The notes: generated by a model not told the origin, from the sequence alone. A stretch of DNA of 64,000 nt from Alitabrizicola rongguiensis (GCF_021491355.1 NZ_JAKENF010000003.1:744001-808000), one strand, 5' to 3'; counted from the first letter of the stretch, positions 53,492 through 63,308 are shown. Made by a program: numbers and translations.

Positions 53492-54946
53492 TCAGAGCTC
53501 AGCGGCAAGCCCAAGAAGCGCATCGAGTTCCACCGCGCTCTCGATATGATCTGCCAGGGCATCGAGCGTGACCTGCACCTCTGCCCCGTAGCGCAGGCCC
53601 GATGGGGCCGCGCCAATCCCGGAAAGCCAGGCAGACCGGAATCCATCCTCGCCGAACAGGCCGTGCAGATAGGTTCCAACCACCCGCCCGTCAGCCGACA
53701 TCGCCCCCTCGGGCTGTCCGTCGATCTCGGCGAAGGGGCGCGCGCGGTCAGGCCCCTCGCTCCGGCCCAGGTGGATCTCATAGCCCGATATCGGCGAGCC
53801 GCTCTGCTGATGCCGGCCCTCGACCCGCTCCAGCCGCTTGTCTGCCGACATGGTGGTTTCGATGTCGAGCAGGCCAAGACCCTGGGTAGTTCCCGGCGCC
53901 CCCTCGATGCCCTCGGGATCGTGGATGAGCCGACCGAGCATCTGGTAGCCGCCGCAAAGGCCAAGAATCCTCCCTCCCCTGCGCAGATGCGCGGCAAGGT
54001 CGATGTCCCAACCCTGCGCCCTGAGAAAGGCAAGATCACCGACCGTGCTCTTGGACCCTGGCAGAATCACGAGGTCGGTATCGCCGGGCAGAGCTTCGCC
54101 CGGCCGGAGCATCTGCACCGAAACGCCCGGCTCGAGTTTCAGGGGGTCGAGATCGTCGAAGTTGGCGATGCGCGCCAGTTGCAGGCAGACGATCCGGAGG
54201 CCGCCCCGCCGTTCGGCGCCGGCAATATCGAGCGCATCCTCGGCGGGCAACCGGTGGGCCTGCGGAAACCAGGGCACGACGCCCAGTCCCCGCCAACCGG
54301 TTCGCGCCGCGATCATCGCATAACCATCGTCAAAAAGGCGAGGATCGCCACGAAACTTGTTGATGAGAAATCCCTTCACCATCGCGGCATCGTCCGGGTC
54401 AAGCACCGCCTGCGTGCCGATGATCTGCGCGATGACCCCCCCTCGGTCGATGTCTCCGGCCAGGATGACCGGCACCCCCGCCGCGCGGGCAAAGCCCATA
54501 TTGGCGATATCGCCCGACCGGAGGTTCACTTCGGCCGGACTGCCCGCCCCTTCGACGATCACGAGGTCAGCGTCGGCTCCGAGACGGCGGAAACTCTCCA
54601 GCACCGGCGCCATCAGGCGCGGCTTGATCGCCGAGTAGTCCCGCGCCCGGGCCGTGCCCCATCGCTTGCCCTGGACCACGATCTGCGCGCCGGTGTCCGT
54701 CTCTGGCTTCAGCAGCACCGGGTTCATGTCGGTGTGAGGTTCGCCCCCGCAGGCCAGAGCCTGCAGCGCCTGTGCCCGGCCAATCTCGCCGCCATCGACG
54801 GTGACGGCCGCATTGTTCGACATGTTCTGCGGCTTGAACGGACGCACACGCAGGCCCTGCCGGGTGAAGGCCCGGGCAAGACCCGCGACAAGGAGCGACT
54901 TTCCGACATTGGAACCGGCGCCCTGGATCATGATCGCGCGCATCAT
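53492..54946 (-). CDS. cobQ: Cobyric acid synthase
   Basis: The 484-residue enzyme amidates four carboxylates of adenosylcobyrinate a,c-diamide with glutamine and ATP. The N-terminal dethiobiotin-synthetase-like ATPase shows [12 protein letters not shown] and [10 protein letters not shown]. The C-terminal GATase_1-type domain has the nucleophile in [10 protein letters not shown] and the catalytic His in GTYLHGLF. Either of two adjacent ATGs (54946, 54943) could start it, both after GGAG. It lies 88 bp downstream of cobO on the same strand, so the two are co-transcribed leftward, divergent from the riboswitch operon. Confidence 0.97.
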   Translation of the reverse strand: MMRAIMIQGAGSNVGKSLLVAGLARAFTRQGLRVRPFKPQNMSNNAAVTVDGGEIGRAQALQALACGGEPHTDMNPVLLKPETDTGAQIVVQGKRWGTARARDYSAIKPRLMAPVLESFRRLGADADLVIVEGAGSPAEVNLRSGDIANMGFARAAGVPVILAGDIDRGGVIAQIIGTQAVLDPDDAAMVKGFLINKFRGDPRLFDDGYAMIAARTGWRGLGVVPWFPQAHRLPAEDALDIAGAERRGGLRIVCLQLARIANFDDLDPLKLEPGVSVQMLRPGEALPGDTDLVILPGSKSTVGDLAFLRAQGWDIDLAAHLRRGGRILGLCGGYQMLGRLIHDPEGIEGAPGTTQGLGLLDIETTMSADKRLERVEGRHQQSGSPISGYEIHLGRSEGPDRARPFAEIDGQPEGAMSADGRVVGTYLHGLFGEDGFRSAWLSGIGAAPSGLRYGAEVQVTLDALADHIESAVELDALLGLAAEL

Positions 54947-55034
54947 GACCGCTCCGCAACCGAATGATTTAGCGTAGCAAAATCGGAATCTGGGCGTCTC
55001 TGAATTTTCGCAGGAAATTCGTATCGCCGCATTC

Positions 55035-55655
55035 TCAGAACTCCACCCCCGGCTGCGCCTTGATGCCGGCGCGGAACGGATGTTTCACTTGGGCCATCTC
55101 GGTCACGAGGTCGGCAATCTCGATCAGCTCGGGCTTGGCATTCCGCCCGGTCAGGCAGACATGGGTCATCTCGGGTTTCTCGTCGCGCAGGAAGGCGACG
55201 ACCTCGGCGATATCGAGATAATCGTAACGCAGCGCGATGTTGATCTCGTCCAGCAGGACGAAGCGGATCTCGGGATCGCGGATCAGTTGCTTGGCCGTTT
55301 CCCAGCCGGCTGCTGCCATCGCCTTGTCGCGCGCGAGGTCCTGCGTCTCCCAGGTGAAGCCCTCGCCGGCCACGACGAAACGGCACTGGTCGGCGAAATG
55401 CGTCTCGATCAGCGTCCGCTCACCGGTCGACCAGGCGCCCTTGATGAACTGCACGACCGCACAGGGCATCCCATGCGCGATGCAGCGGAAGATCATGCCG
55501 AACCCGGCCGAACTCTTGCCCTTGCCTGGTCCGGTATGGACGATGACAAGACCTTTCTCGCCGGTCTTCTCCGCCATCATCCGGTCGCGCACCTCCTTGA
55601 TCTTCGCCTTCTTCTCGCGGTGGCGACGCTCTTCTTCGGGGGTCGGATCGGACAT
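55035..55655 (-). CDS. cobO: Cob(I)yrinic acid a,c-diamide adenosyltransferase, CobO type
   Basis: This 206-residue ATP:corrinoid adenosyltransferase attaches the 5'-deoxyadenosyl ligand to cobalt. It has the P-loop [13 protein letters not shown] (about residues 43-55), the [15 protein letters not shown] block, and the C-terminal [15 protein letters not shown] typical of CobO/BtuR. The length agrees with the family. It heads a leftward cobO-cobQ unit. Its promoter region is the 65 bp before the + strand riboswitch, which itself points away from cobO. Confidence 0.97.
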   Translation of the reverse strand: MSDPTPEEERRHREKKAKIKEVRDRMMAEKTGEKGLVIVHTGPGKGKSSAGFGMIFRCIAHGMPCAVVQFIKGAWSTGERTLIETHFADQCRFVVAGEGFTWETQDLARDKAMAAAGWETAKQLIRDPEIRFVLLDEINIALRYDYLDIAEVVAFLRDEKPEMTHVCLTGRNAKPELIEIADLVTEMAQVKHPFRAGIKAQPGVEF

Positions 55656-55719
55656 GCCTTCGGGGCCTTCTGCTTGACAGGGCGCGGCTCTTGGCGCAGG
55701 GGTGGCGGGCTGGTTCCTG

Positions 55720-55905
55720 TCTATGACAGGTGAAAAGGGAATGTGCTAGGGCGGCCCGTCTGACTGGGCCCCCCGAAGCACAGCCGCCCCCGCGACCGTG
55801 ACCGGAGAGGTCGCCCAACCGCCACTGGCAGATGCCGGGAAGGCCGGGCGACCGACAGGGCAACCTGAGATCCGCAAGCCGGGAGACCTGCCAGCGTGAT
55901 GGAAC
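55720..55905 (+). ncRNA. Cobalamin riboswitch
   Basis: The 5' block GACAGGTGAAAAGGGAAT (from 55725) and the near-perfect B12 box GCCGGGAGACCTGCC (55879-55893), with GATGCCGGGAAGGC between them, identify a class-I adenosylcobalamin riboswitch on the + strand. GC-rich arms (GGCGGGG and CCCCGCC, about 55915-55963) follow and could form the expression platform. It precedes the DUF1636-cobW-cobN operon and should shut it down when adenosylcobalamin is plentiful. End points are approximate. Confidence 0.93.
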
Positions 55906-56030
55906 ACCAACCGGGCGGGGTGCCCCGGTGACGGTCCGGCAGCTGTGCCGCCCCGCCGATCCCCGCCTAATGAAGGACGACGATGCGGCCCTGCCCTGCC
56001 CCGATGTTGCACCTGCCCCCGATCGTGGAA

Positions 56031-56094
56031 GGGGGCGCTGCCCCCCTCCTCGCCTGCGGCGCGGAGTCCCCCGGGGTATTTTCGCCAAGAAGAA
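56031..56094 (+). repeat. Dispersed-repeat-like element in the B12 operon leader
   Basis: The segment has a GGGGGCGCTGCCCCC hairpin, a GCCTGCGGCGC hairpin, then CCCCCGGGGTATTTTCGCC and an AAGAAGAAG end. I recall this arrangement as a recurrent intergenic element in Rhodobacteraceae genomes. It lies between the riboswitch and the DUF1636 start, so it is part of the operon's 5' untranslated leader. Only this full copy is seen in the window. Confidence 0.5.
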
Positions 56095-56107
56095 GCCGGG
56101 GGCCGGA

Positions 56108-56494
56108 ATGGATCTGAGCGCCGCGCGGCCTTCGGTCGAACTCCTCATCTGCACGACCTGTCGCATCATGGGCGCGCCGGCCGAGGGGCCGGTGCGGCCC
56201 GGCGCGATCCTGCATGCCAAACTGGCGCGGGCAGGCGTGCCCGGCGTCACGGTGCGGGCCGTCGAGTGCCTGTCGAATTGCGAGCGCGGCTGTTCCGTCG
56301 CTCTGCGCGGACCGGGCCGCTGGACCTATGTCTATGGCGACATCGACCCCGACCTGCATCTCGACGCGCTGATCGACGGCGCCACCCGCTATGCCGCCAC
56401 GCCTGACGGGCTGATCCCGTGGCGCGAGCGGCCCGAGCATTTCCGCAAACACTGCATCGCGCGCATCCCGCCGCTGGAGACCCAGAATGTCTGA
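56108..56494 (+). CDS. DUF1636 Cys-rich protein at the head of the B12 operon
   Basis: The 128-residue product starts at ATG 56108 (MDLSAARPSVELL). It has a ferredoxin-like thioredoxin fold suggested by LLICTTCR near the N terminus and ECLSNCERGCSVAL in the middle. The cysteine spacing (C-x2-C and C-x3-C-x3-C) suggests a metal or cluster site. DUF1636 proteins are regularly linked to cobW/cobN loci, so a role in cobalt delivery is plausible but unproven. An in-frame ATG at 55969 would add a GC-noise N terminus through the repeat. It overlaps cobW by 8 bases. Confidence 0.85.
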   Translation: MDLSAARPSVELLICTTCRIMGAPAEGPVRPGAILHAKLARAGVPGVTVRAVECLSNCERGCSVALRGPGRWTYVYGDIDPDLHLDALIDGATRYAATPDGLIPWRERPEHFRKHCIARIPPLETQNV

Positions 56495-57524
56495 CCTCGT
56501 GAAGATCCCCGTCACCGTGATCACCGGCTTCCTTGGCGCCGGCAAGACCACGTTGGTGCGCCACCTGCTGCAGAACCCGCAAGGCAAGCGGCTGGCGGTC
56601 GTCGTGAACGAATTCGGCGATGTCGGCGTCGATGGCGAGATCCTGAAAAGCTGCGCGCTGCCCGACTGCCCGGAGGAGAACATCGTCGAATTGGCGAATG
56701 GCTGCATCTGCTGCACGGTGGCCGACGATTTCATCCCGACCATCGAAGGGCTGATGGCACTCAGCCCGCGGCCCGACCACATCCTGATCGAGACCTCAGG
56801 CCTCGCGCTGCCAAAGCCGCTCCTGAAGGCCTTCGACTGGCCGGCGATCCGGTCGCGCATCACCGTCGATGGCGTGATCGCCGTGGCGGATGCCGAGGCG
56901 GTGGCGGCGGGCCGGTTCGCGCCGGATGTGGAGCGAGTAGATGCGCAGCGGCAGGCAGATGACTCCATCGACCATGAGACGCCGCTTTCGGAGGTGTTCG
57001 AAGACCAGATCGCCTGTGCCGACATCGTGCTTCTGACCAAGCCTGACCTTGCAGGGGTCGAGGGCCTGGCCGCCGCCCGCGCCGTGATCGCGGCTGAGGC
57101 GCCGCGGCCACTGCCGGTGGTCGAGGTGGCCGAGGGCGTGGTGGATCCGCGCGTGATCCTCGGCCTTGGTGCGGCGGCGGAGGATGACCTTGCCGCGCGG
57201 CCCTCGCATCATGACGGGATGGAGGACCATGACCACGAGGATTTCGACTCGGTCGTGATCGACATCCCCGAACAGGCCGATCCGGCGGCGCTGGCGGCCA
57301 AGGTCGAGCGGCTGGCGCGCGAGCTGAACATCCTGCGGGTCAAGGGCTATGCTGCCGTCGCGGGCAAGCCGATGCGGCTCTTGCTGCAGGCGGTCGGGTC
57401 GCGGGTGCGCACGCAGTTCGACCGGCCTTGGGAGCCGGGCGAGGCACGGCGCGGGCGGCTGGTGGTCATCGCCGAGCATGACGACATCGACGAGGCCGCG
57501 ATCCGCGCGGTCCTTGCGGGGTAA
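56487..57524 (+). CDS. cobW: CobW-family GTPase (cobalt metallochaperone)
   Basis: This 345-residue G3E GTPase has the P-loop GFLGAGKTT (about residues 15-23), the metal-binding GCICCTVADDF, the ETSGLALPKP switch, and a DLVLLTKPDL-type NKxD equivalent (TKPD). A His/Asp-rich stretch (HHDGMEDHDHEDFD, about 235-250) may bind extra metal. CobW is proposed to load Co(II) into the CobN chelatase, and cobN follows after 9 bp. The gene overlaps DUF1636 and is under the same riboswitch. Confidence 0.95.
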   Translation: MSDLVKIPVTVITGFLGAGKTTLVRHLLQNPQGKRLAVVVNEFGDVGVDGEILKSCALPDCPEENIVELANGCICCTVADDFIPTIEGLMALSPRPDHILIETSGLALPKPLLKAFDWPAIRSRITVDGVIAVADAEAVAAGRFAPDVERVDAQRQADDSIDHETPLSEVFEDQIACADIVLLTKPDLAGVEGLAAARAVIAAEAPRPLPVVEVAEGVVDPRVILGLGAAAEDDLAARPSHHDGMEDHDHEDFDSVVIDIPEQADPAALAAKVERLARELNILRVKGYAAVAGKPMRLLLQAVGSRVRTQFDRPWEPGEARRGRLVVIAEHDDIDEAAIRAVLAG

Positions 57525-57533
57525 GGTAAGGCG

Positions 57534-60500
57534 ATGCACGTCATCTTCCGCGAAAGCCACGGGCTGGACGAGACGGCGGTTCCCACCGATCTGGGGCAAA
57601 CCCCCGCCGATCTGGTGGTGCTATCCTTCTCGGACAGCGACCTTGGCGCCTTCGCGGCGGGATGGCACCGGGCGAAGGGGTCGTTGCCCAGCCTGCGGCT
57701 TGCCAATCTGGCGGCGCTGAAGCATCCGCTGTCGGTCGATACCTATGTCGAGCAGACGCTCTCGGGCGCGAAGGGCATCCTGATCCGCCTGATCGGTGGT
57801 GTGCCTTACTGGGCCTACGGGCTGCAACAGGTCGAAGCGCTGGCGCGGGAGCGCGGTATCGCGCTCGCCGTGCTGCCCGCCGACGGGCGGCCCGACCCGC
57901 GCCTCGACGCCGTATCGACCCTGCCCGCCTCGACGCTGAAACGCCTTCAGCATCTCTGTGACGAGGGCGGCGCGGTAGCGGCGCAGGCGGCGCTGGCGCA
58001 GATGGCGCTGGCGGCAGGGCTTTATGCCGGCCCGGTGCGCGGCGCGAAGGTGCTGCCTGATGTCGGGGGATGGACACCGGAGGCCGGTGTCGCCTGCCCG
58101 GCGGGGCTGATGCTGGCGGCAGAACGGCCGCGCGTCCTTGTCACCTTCTACCGCGCCTGGGTGGCGGCGCATGACCTTGGCCCGATCGAGGCGCTGTTCG
58201 CTGCCTTGCGTGCGCGGGGCTTCGATCCCGTCGGACTGTTCGCACCGTCGCTGAAAGCGCCGGGTGCCAAGGGCTGGCTCGCGCGCTGGACCGAAGCGCT
58301 GAAACCTGTGGCCATCGTAAACGCCACCTCCTTCTCCGGTCGCGGGGATGATGGGACGAGCCCACTCGACGCGGCGGGCGTGCCGGTGTTCCAGATCGCA
58401 CTCTCGACGGCGACACGGGCAGCCTGGGACGGGTCGGCGCGCGGCCTGTCGCCCGCCGACCTCGCCATGCATGTCGTCCTGCCCGAGGTCGATGGCCGCC
58501 TCTTCGCCGGGGTCGCCTCGTTCAAGGAGCCGGGCGCGCGCGACCCGGTTCTGGAATTCGCGCGCTACGCCCATCAGGCGGATGGGCCCCGGATCGAGGC
58601 CATCGCCGACCGTGTCGCGGGCTGGGTGCGGCTTTCCACGGTGCCTGAGGCCGAGCGGAGGGTTGCGCTTGTACTCTCCACCTACCCCGGCAAGGCGCAC
58701 CAGATGGCCCATGCCGTGGGCCTCGACGCGCTGGCTTCGGCCGAAGCGATGCTGGCCGACCTTGGCTCGCCTGCGGGTCCGCTGGCGGAGGACCTCCTGA
58801 CTGAGACGATGGACTGGCCAGTTACCGCCTACGAAGCAGAGCTTGCGCGCCTTCCTGAAAGCCTGCGCGCCGATCTGACCGCCGCATGGGGGGCGCCCGA
58901 AGAGGACCTTGCTGTCCACGAAGGCGCCTTCCGCTTCTCTGCTGTCCGGCGCGGGAACATGCTGGTCGCGCTGCAACCCGAGCGGGGGACGCCGAACCAC
59001 CGCGACGCCGAATACCACGACCTCTCGCGCACACCGCGCCACGCCTACGTCGCCTTCTATCTGTGGCTCCGCCGCGCCGAGCGCATCCATGCCCTCGTCC
59101 ATATCGGCGCGCATGGCACGCTCGAATGGCTGCCGGGCAAGTCGGTCGCGCTGTCCGACGCCTGCTGGCCCGAGGCGCTGACCGGCGATCTGCCGGTGAT
59201 CTATCCCTTCATCGTCAATGACCCCGGCGAGGCGGCACAGGCCAAGCGGCGGATCGGGGCGGTGACCATCGGTCATGTTCCGCCGCCGCTGAAAGTCGGG
59301 GGCACCTCGGAGAAGCTGAGGCGGCTGGAAGGCTTGCTGGACGAGTTCTCGAACGCCGACGGTCTCGACCCCGCCCGCCGCGACCGGCTGCAACGCTCGA
59401 TCCGCGACGAGGCGCAGGCGGCGGGTGTGGAGGCTGATCTGGGCCTTCAGCCCGAGATGTCGGCGGCCGAGGCGATCACCCGCATCGACCGCTTCGTCTG
59501 CGACGTGAAGGAAAGCCAGTTCGGCGAGGGGCTGCATGTCTTTGGCCGCGCCGCGCCGGGCGAGCCGGGCGGCGGGGCCAGCGCGATTGCCGAACGGCAG
59601 GCGCTGCTCGACGCGCTGAACGGCAAGCGCATCGCCCCCGGACCTTCGGGCTCCCCTTATCGCGGCCGGGCCGATGTTCTCCCGACGGGGCGGAACCTCT
59701 ACACCACCGATCCGCGCGCCGTCCCGTCGCGCGCCGCTTATGCGCAGGGCGTGAAGCTGGCCGAGGAACTCGTCCGCCGCCATTTGCAGGATCACGGCGA
59801 CTACCCCAAGGGGCTGGTCGTCGATCTCTGGGGGTCGGCCACGATGCGCACGGCGGGCGAGGAATTCGCCATGGCGCTGCACCTTCTGGGCGCGAAACCG
59901 GTCTGGGACGACGGTTCCGACCGTGTCTCGGGCGTCGAAATCCTGCCACTCGCCCTGCTTGACCGGCCGCGCCTCGACGTGACCCTGCGCGTCTCTGGCC
60001 TGTTCCGTGACGTGTTCCCGACGCTCTCCACCCTGTTCGGGCAGGCCGTGTCTGCCCTCGCCGGGCGCGACGAGGCGCCCGACTGGAACCCCTTCGCCGG
60101 CCGCGCGGCGCAGTCGCGCGTCTATGGCCCCGCGCCCGGCAGCTACGGCCTCGGCATGGGCGAGACGGTCGAGGACTATACCGACGAGGGCCGCCGCGCC
60201 GCAGGCGAGGCCTGGCTATCGGCCAGCCAATGGGCGCTCGACGGCGCGGAGCCCACGCCCGACCGGACGGGACTTGAACTCCGCATCGCGGGGGCCGATG
60301 CCTTCGTCCACCTGCAGGACCTGCCCGAGACCGACCTCCTGCTCGCCGTCGACTATGCCGCGCATGAGGCGGGCTTTGCCGCCGCGCAGGCGGTGACCGG
60401 GGGCAAGGCCGCGCTCTGGCATCTCGACGCGACCAACCCCGACACGCCCCGCGCCCGCTCCCTGAAGGAAGAGATCGCCCGCGTCACCCGCGCCCGGGCC

Positions 60501-60812
60501 ACCCATCCGGACTGGCTCCGCGGCATGATGCGCCACGGCTTCCGCGGCGGGGCCGAGATCGCGGCGACGCTCGATCACATGGCGGCCTTTGCCCATCTGG
60601 CGGGCGCGGTCGAGCCGCATCTCTTCGACCTCTACCACGACGCGACACTGGGCGACCCGGAGGTCCGCGACTTCCTCGCCCGCGAGAATCCCGGGGCGCT
60701 CGCCGCAATGGAAGCGCGTTTTGCCGCCTTGCACGCCGCCGGCCTCTGGCGCACCCGGAGGAATTCGATTCTAGCAGGATTGGTCCTCGCCAATCTGGAG
60801 CGTCTGACATGA
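57534..60812 (+). CDS. cobN: Cobaltochelatase subunit CobN
   Basis: The 1092-residue protein is the large subunit of the aerobic CobNST chelatase, which inserts Co(II) into hydrogenobyrinic acid a,c-diamide with ATP. It is homologous to BchH/ChlH. Conserved blocks include GGVPYWAYGLQQ, ALVHIGAHGTLEWLPGK (about 520-536, metal/porphyrin-binding His), YPFIVNDPGEAAQAKRR and LVVDLWGSATMRTAGEE. It is somewhat shorter than the Pseudomonas CobN (about 1275) but has both ends. CobS and CobT are not in the window. Its stop overlaps cobG by 4 bases. Confidence 0.96.
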   Translation: MHVIFRESHGLDETAVPTDLGQTPADLVVLSFSDSDLGAFAAGWHRAKGSLPSLRLANLAALKHPLSVDTYVEQTLSGAKGILIRLIGGVPYWAYGLQQVEALARERGIALAVLPADGRPDPRLDAVSTLPASTLKRLQHLCDEGGAVAAQAALAQMALAAGLYAGPVRGAKVLPDVGGWTPEAGVACPAGLMLAAERPRVLVTFYRAWVAAHDLGPIEALFAALRARGFDPVGLFAPSLKAPGAKGWLARWTEALKPVAIVNATSFSGRGDDGTSPLDAAGVPVFQIALSTATRAAWDGSARGLSPADLAMHVVLPEVDGRLFAGVASFKEPGARDPVLEFARYAHQADGPRIEAIADRVAGWVRLSTVPEAERRVALVLSTYPGKAHQMAHAVGLDALASAEAMLADLGSPAGPLAEDLLTETMDWPVTAYEAELARLPESLRADLTAAWGAPEEDLAVHEGAFRFSAVRRGNMLVALQPERGTPNHRDAEYHDLSRTPRHAYVAFYLWLRRAERIHALVHIGAHGTLEWLPGKSVALSDACWPEALTGDLPVIYPFIVNDPGEAAQAKRRIGAVTIGHVPPPLKVGGTSEKLRRLEGLLDEFSNADGLDPARRDRLQRSIRDEAQAAGVEADLGLQPEMSAAEAITRIDRFVCDVKESQFGEGLHVFGRAAPGEPGGGASAIAERQALLDALNGKRIAPGPSGSPYRGRADVLPTGRNLYTTDPRAVPSRAAYAQGVKLAEELVRRHLQDHGDYPKGLVVDLWGSATMRTAGEEFAMALHLLGAKPVWDDGSDRVSGVEILPLALLDRPRLDVTLRVSGLFRDVFPTLSTLFGQAVSALAGRDEAPDWNPFAGRAAQSRVYGPAPGSYGLGMGETVEDYTDEGRRAAGEAWLSASQWALDGAEPTPDRTGLELRIAGADAFVHLQDLPETDLLLAVDYAAHEAGFAAAQAVTGGKAALWHLDATNPDTPRARSLKEEIARVTRARATHPDWLRGMMRHGFRGGAEIAATLDHMAAFAHLAGAVEPHLFDLYHDATLGDPEVRDFLARENPGALAAMEARFAALHAAGLWRTRRNSILAGLVLANLERLT

Positions 60813-61945
60813 GACCCCGTCCGCAGGTCAAGGGCTGGTGCCCCGGCGCCTACCGACCGATGCAATCCGGCGACGGGCTGATCGCGCGGGTGCGCCCGGT
60901 GCTGGCGCGGCTGACGGTGGAACAGGCGATTGGCCTCTGCGACGCCGCGCTGAAGCACGGCTCGGGCATCATCGACCTGACCAGCCGGGCGAACCTGCAA
61001 CTGCGGGGCGTGACTTCCGCAAGCCTCGATCCGCTGATCGCCGATCTCGACAGGCTCGGACTCCTCGACGCCGACCCGAGCCTCGAGGGGCGGCGGAACC
61101 TGCTCGTGCAGCCGCTATGGACGGACGGCGACCTGACCGACCGGCTGACCCACGCCCTTCTCGCGCAGCTGGCCGATCTGCCCGACCTGCCCCCGAAGAT
61201 GGGGATCGCTATTGATACCGGCCCCGCGCCGATCCTGTCGCATCACTCCGCCGATTTCCGCTTCGAGCGGGCGGCGGACGGCAGCCTGATCCTGCGCGCC
61301 GATGGCAGCCCGACCGGGCAAGCGGTGGCCGAGGCCGAGGCCATCGACCGCCTCATCGACCTCGCAAACTGGTTCACCGAGACCGGCGGCGCGGTGGCCG
61401 GGCGGATGTCCCGCCATCTTGAGGCGATGCCCCTCCCGCCCGCATTCACCGGCACGGCCCCCGCCGCGCCCGCCTCCCTGCCGGAACCGGGGCTTACGGC
61501 TCTTGGCCCCGCCTATGGCGTCGCCTTCGGCCAGATCGAGGCTGCCGCCCTCGCCCGGCTGCTGGATACGACCCGAGCCACCGCCCTGCGCGTCAGCCCC
61601 AACCGCCTTCTGCTGCTCGAGGGCGGCCAGCCGGCCGCGACGCCCGACTTCATCACCGACCCCGCCGATCCGCTGCGCCGGGTCGAGGCCTGCCCCGGCG
61701 CGCCCTTTTGCCCGTCCTCCACCGTCGAGACGCGCCAACTCGCCCGCCGGCTCGCCCCGCTGGCCAAGGGAACGGTGCACGTTTCCGGCTGCGCCAAGGG
61801 TTGCGCCCATGCCGCGACGGCGGATGTCGCGCTTGTCGGCCGGGGCGGCGCATTCGACCTTGTCAGAAACGGCGCGGCATGGGATGCCCCGATCGCCTCG
61901 GGCCTTTCGCCAGAGACCCTGCCCCAGACCCTCGGAACCGCCTGA
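60809..61945 (+). CDS. cobG: Precorrin-3B synthase
   Basis: This 378-residue enzyme is a siroheme-sulfite-reductase-like monooxygenase that converts precorrin-3A to 3B using O2, so the pathway is the aerobic one. The early KGWCPGAYRPMQSGDG and the NLQLRG segment match the ferredoxin-like half-domain. The [4Fe-4S] ligands are in EACPGAPFCPSS (C-x5-C) and SGCAKGCAH (C-x3-C). It overlaps cobN by 4 bases and cobH by one base. Confidence 0.95.
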   Translation: MRPRPQVKGWCPGAYRPMQSGDGLIARVRPVLARLTVEQAIGLCDAALKHGSGIIDLTSRANLQLRGVTSASLDPLIADLDRLGLLDADPSLEGRRNLLVQPLWTDGDLTDRLTHALLAQLADLPDLPPKMGIAIDTGPAPILSHHSADFRFERAADGSLILRADGSPTGQAVAEAEAIDRLIDLANWFTETGGAVAGRMSRHLEAMPLPPAFTGTAPAAPASLPEPGLTALGPAYGVAFGQIEAAALARLLDTTRATALRVSPNRLLLLEGGQPAATPDFITDPADPLRRVEACPGAPFCPSSTVETRQLARRLAPLAKGTVHVSGCAKGCAHAATADVALVGRGGAFDLVRNGAAWDAPIASGLSPETLPQTLGTA

Positions 61946-62571
61946 TGCACATTTACGAAACCGACGGCGCCGCGATCTACCGCCAGTCCTTCGCCATGAT
62001 CCGGGCCGAGGCCGACCTCGGCCGCTTCGACGTCGACGAGGAGCAGGTCGTGGTCCGCATGATCCACGCTGCCGGGATGGTGGGGCTGGAGCGGTTCGTG
62101 AAGATCTCGCCCGGCTTCGTCCCCGCCGCCCGCGCGGCGCTGGAGGCCGGCGCGCCGATCCTCTGCGACGCGCGGATGGTGAGCGAAGGCGTGACCCGCA
62201 CGCGCCTGCCCGCCGACAACGAGGTCATCTGCACCCTGCACGACCCCTCGGTGCCGGAACTTGCCAGACGGATGGCGAACACCCGTTCGGCCGCCGCGCT
62301 GGAGCTGTGGAGGCCACATCTGGCGGGATCGGTCGTTGCCATCGGGAACGCGCCGACCGCGCTGTTCCACCTTCTGAACATGCTCGAAGACCCTGCCTGC
62401 CCGCGCCCGGCCGCGATCATCGGCTGCCCGGTCGGCTTTGTCGGCGCGGCGGAATCGAAGGACGCGCTCTGGGCCGAACAACCTGTGCCGAGCCTGATCG
62501 TCGAAGGCCGCTTGGGCGGCTCCGCGATCACCGTCGCCGCCGTCAACGCCATCGCGAGCCGCAAGGAATGA
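61945..62571 (+). CDS. cobH: Precorrin-8X methylmutase
   Basis: The 208-residue enzyme moves a methyl group in precorrin-8X to form hydrogenobyrinic acid. The catalytic His is in VVRMIHAAGMVGLE (about residue 42), and RMVSEGVTRTRLP and PVGFVGAAESKDAL are typical. The start ATG at 61945 overlaps the cobG stop (TGATG), and its stop overlaps cobI by 4 bases. It is in the strict order cobG-cobH-cobI-cobJ. Confidence 0.97.
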   Translation: MHIYETDGAAIYRQSFAMIRAEADLGRFDVDEEQVVVRMIHAAGMVGLERFVKISPGFVPAARAALEAGAPILCDARMVSEGVTRTRLPADNEVICTLHDPSVPELARRMANTRSAAALELWRPHLAGSVVAIGNAPTALFHLLNMLEDPACPRPAAIIGCPVGFVGAAESKDALWAEQPVPSLIVEGRLGGSAITVAAVNAIASRKE

Positions 62572-63308
62572 CCGCGCCCGAAGCTCATCAAGGTACGATC
62601 TGGGGGTTGGGCCTCGGCCCCGGCGAGCCCGACCTGATGAGCGTCCGCGCCGACCGCCTGTTGCGCGGCGCGCGCCACGTCGCCTACTTCCGCAAGGCCG
62701 GGCGACCGGGACAGGCACGGCAGATCGTCAATGGCATGATCGGCCCAGAAGCGGTTGAATTCCCAATGGAATACCCGGTAACGACCGAGATCGCGTTGGA
62801 AGACCCCGCCTATAACACCGCCTTGTCCTCCTTCTATGCCGACTGCGCCGCGCATCTGGCCGAGTTATCGGATCGCGGCGAGGAGGTCGTCGTGCTGTGC
62901 GAGGGCGATCCGTTCTTCTACGGCTCTTTCATGCATCTCTACACGCGGTTGTCCGCCACCCATCCCGTGCAGGTCGTGCCCGCCATCACTGGCATGTCCG
63001 GTGCATGGACGGCGACGGGCCAGCCGATCACCTGGGGCGACGACGTGCTGACCGTGCTGATGGCAACCCTGCCCGAGGATGACCTTGCCCGGCGGATGGC
63101 GGATACCGATGCGCTGGTAGTCATGAAGATCGGCCGCAACATCGACAAGGTCCGCCGCGCGCTGGAACGCGCCGGGAAACTTGGCGATGCCTGGATCGTC
63201 GAATACGCCACCATGCCGGGACAGAGGGTTTCCAGACTGTCTGAGGTTGATGGCGTAACTCCCTATTTTTCCATCGTGATCGTCCACGGTCATGGACGGC
63301 GGCCATGA
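62568..63308 (+). CDS. cobI: Precorrin-2 C20-methyltransferase
   Basis: The 246-residue SAM-dependent enzyme methylates C20 of precorrin-2. The SAM-binding GLGLGPGEPDLMSVRA, CEGDPFFYGSFMHLY and PAITGMSGAW are the standard tetrapyrrole-methylase motifs. The N terminus MTAPEAHQGTIWG is short and acceptable. It overlaps both neighbours by 4 bases, so translation is coupled along the operon. Confidence 0.97.
   Translation: MTAPEAHQGTIWGLGLGPGEPDLMSVRADRLLRGARHVAYFRKAGRPGQARQIVNGMIGPEAVEFPMEYPVTTEIALEDPAYNTALSSFYADCAAHLAELSDRGEEVVVLCEGDPFFYGSFMHLYTRLSATHPVQVVPAITGMSGAWTATGQPITWGDDVLTVLMATLPEDDLARRMADTDALVVMKIGRNIDKVRRALERAGKLGDAWIVEYATMPGQRVSRLSEVDGVTPYFSIVIVHGHGRRP

Noticed and set aside
57621-59882. 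A 753-codon minus-strand open frame
   Set aside because: It is antisense to cobN with Arg/Ala-rich noise composition and no family match, while the cobN frame carries conserved blocks.
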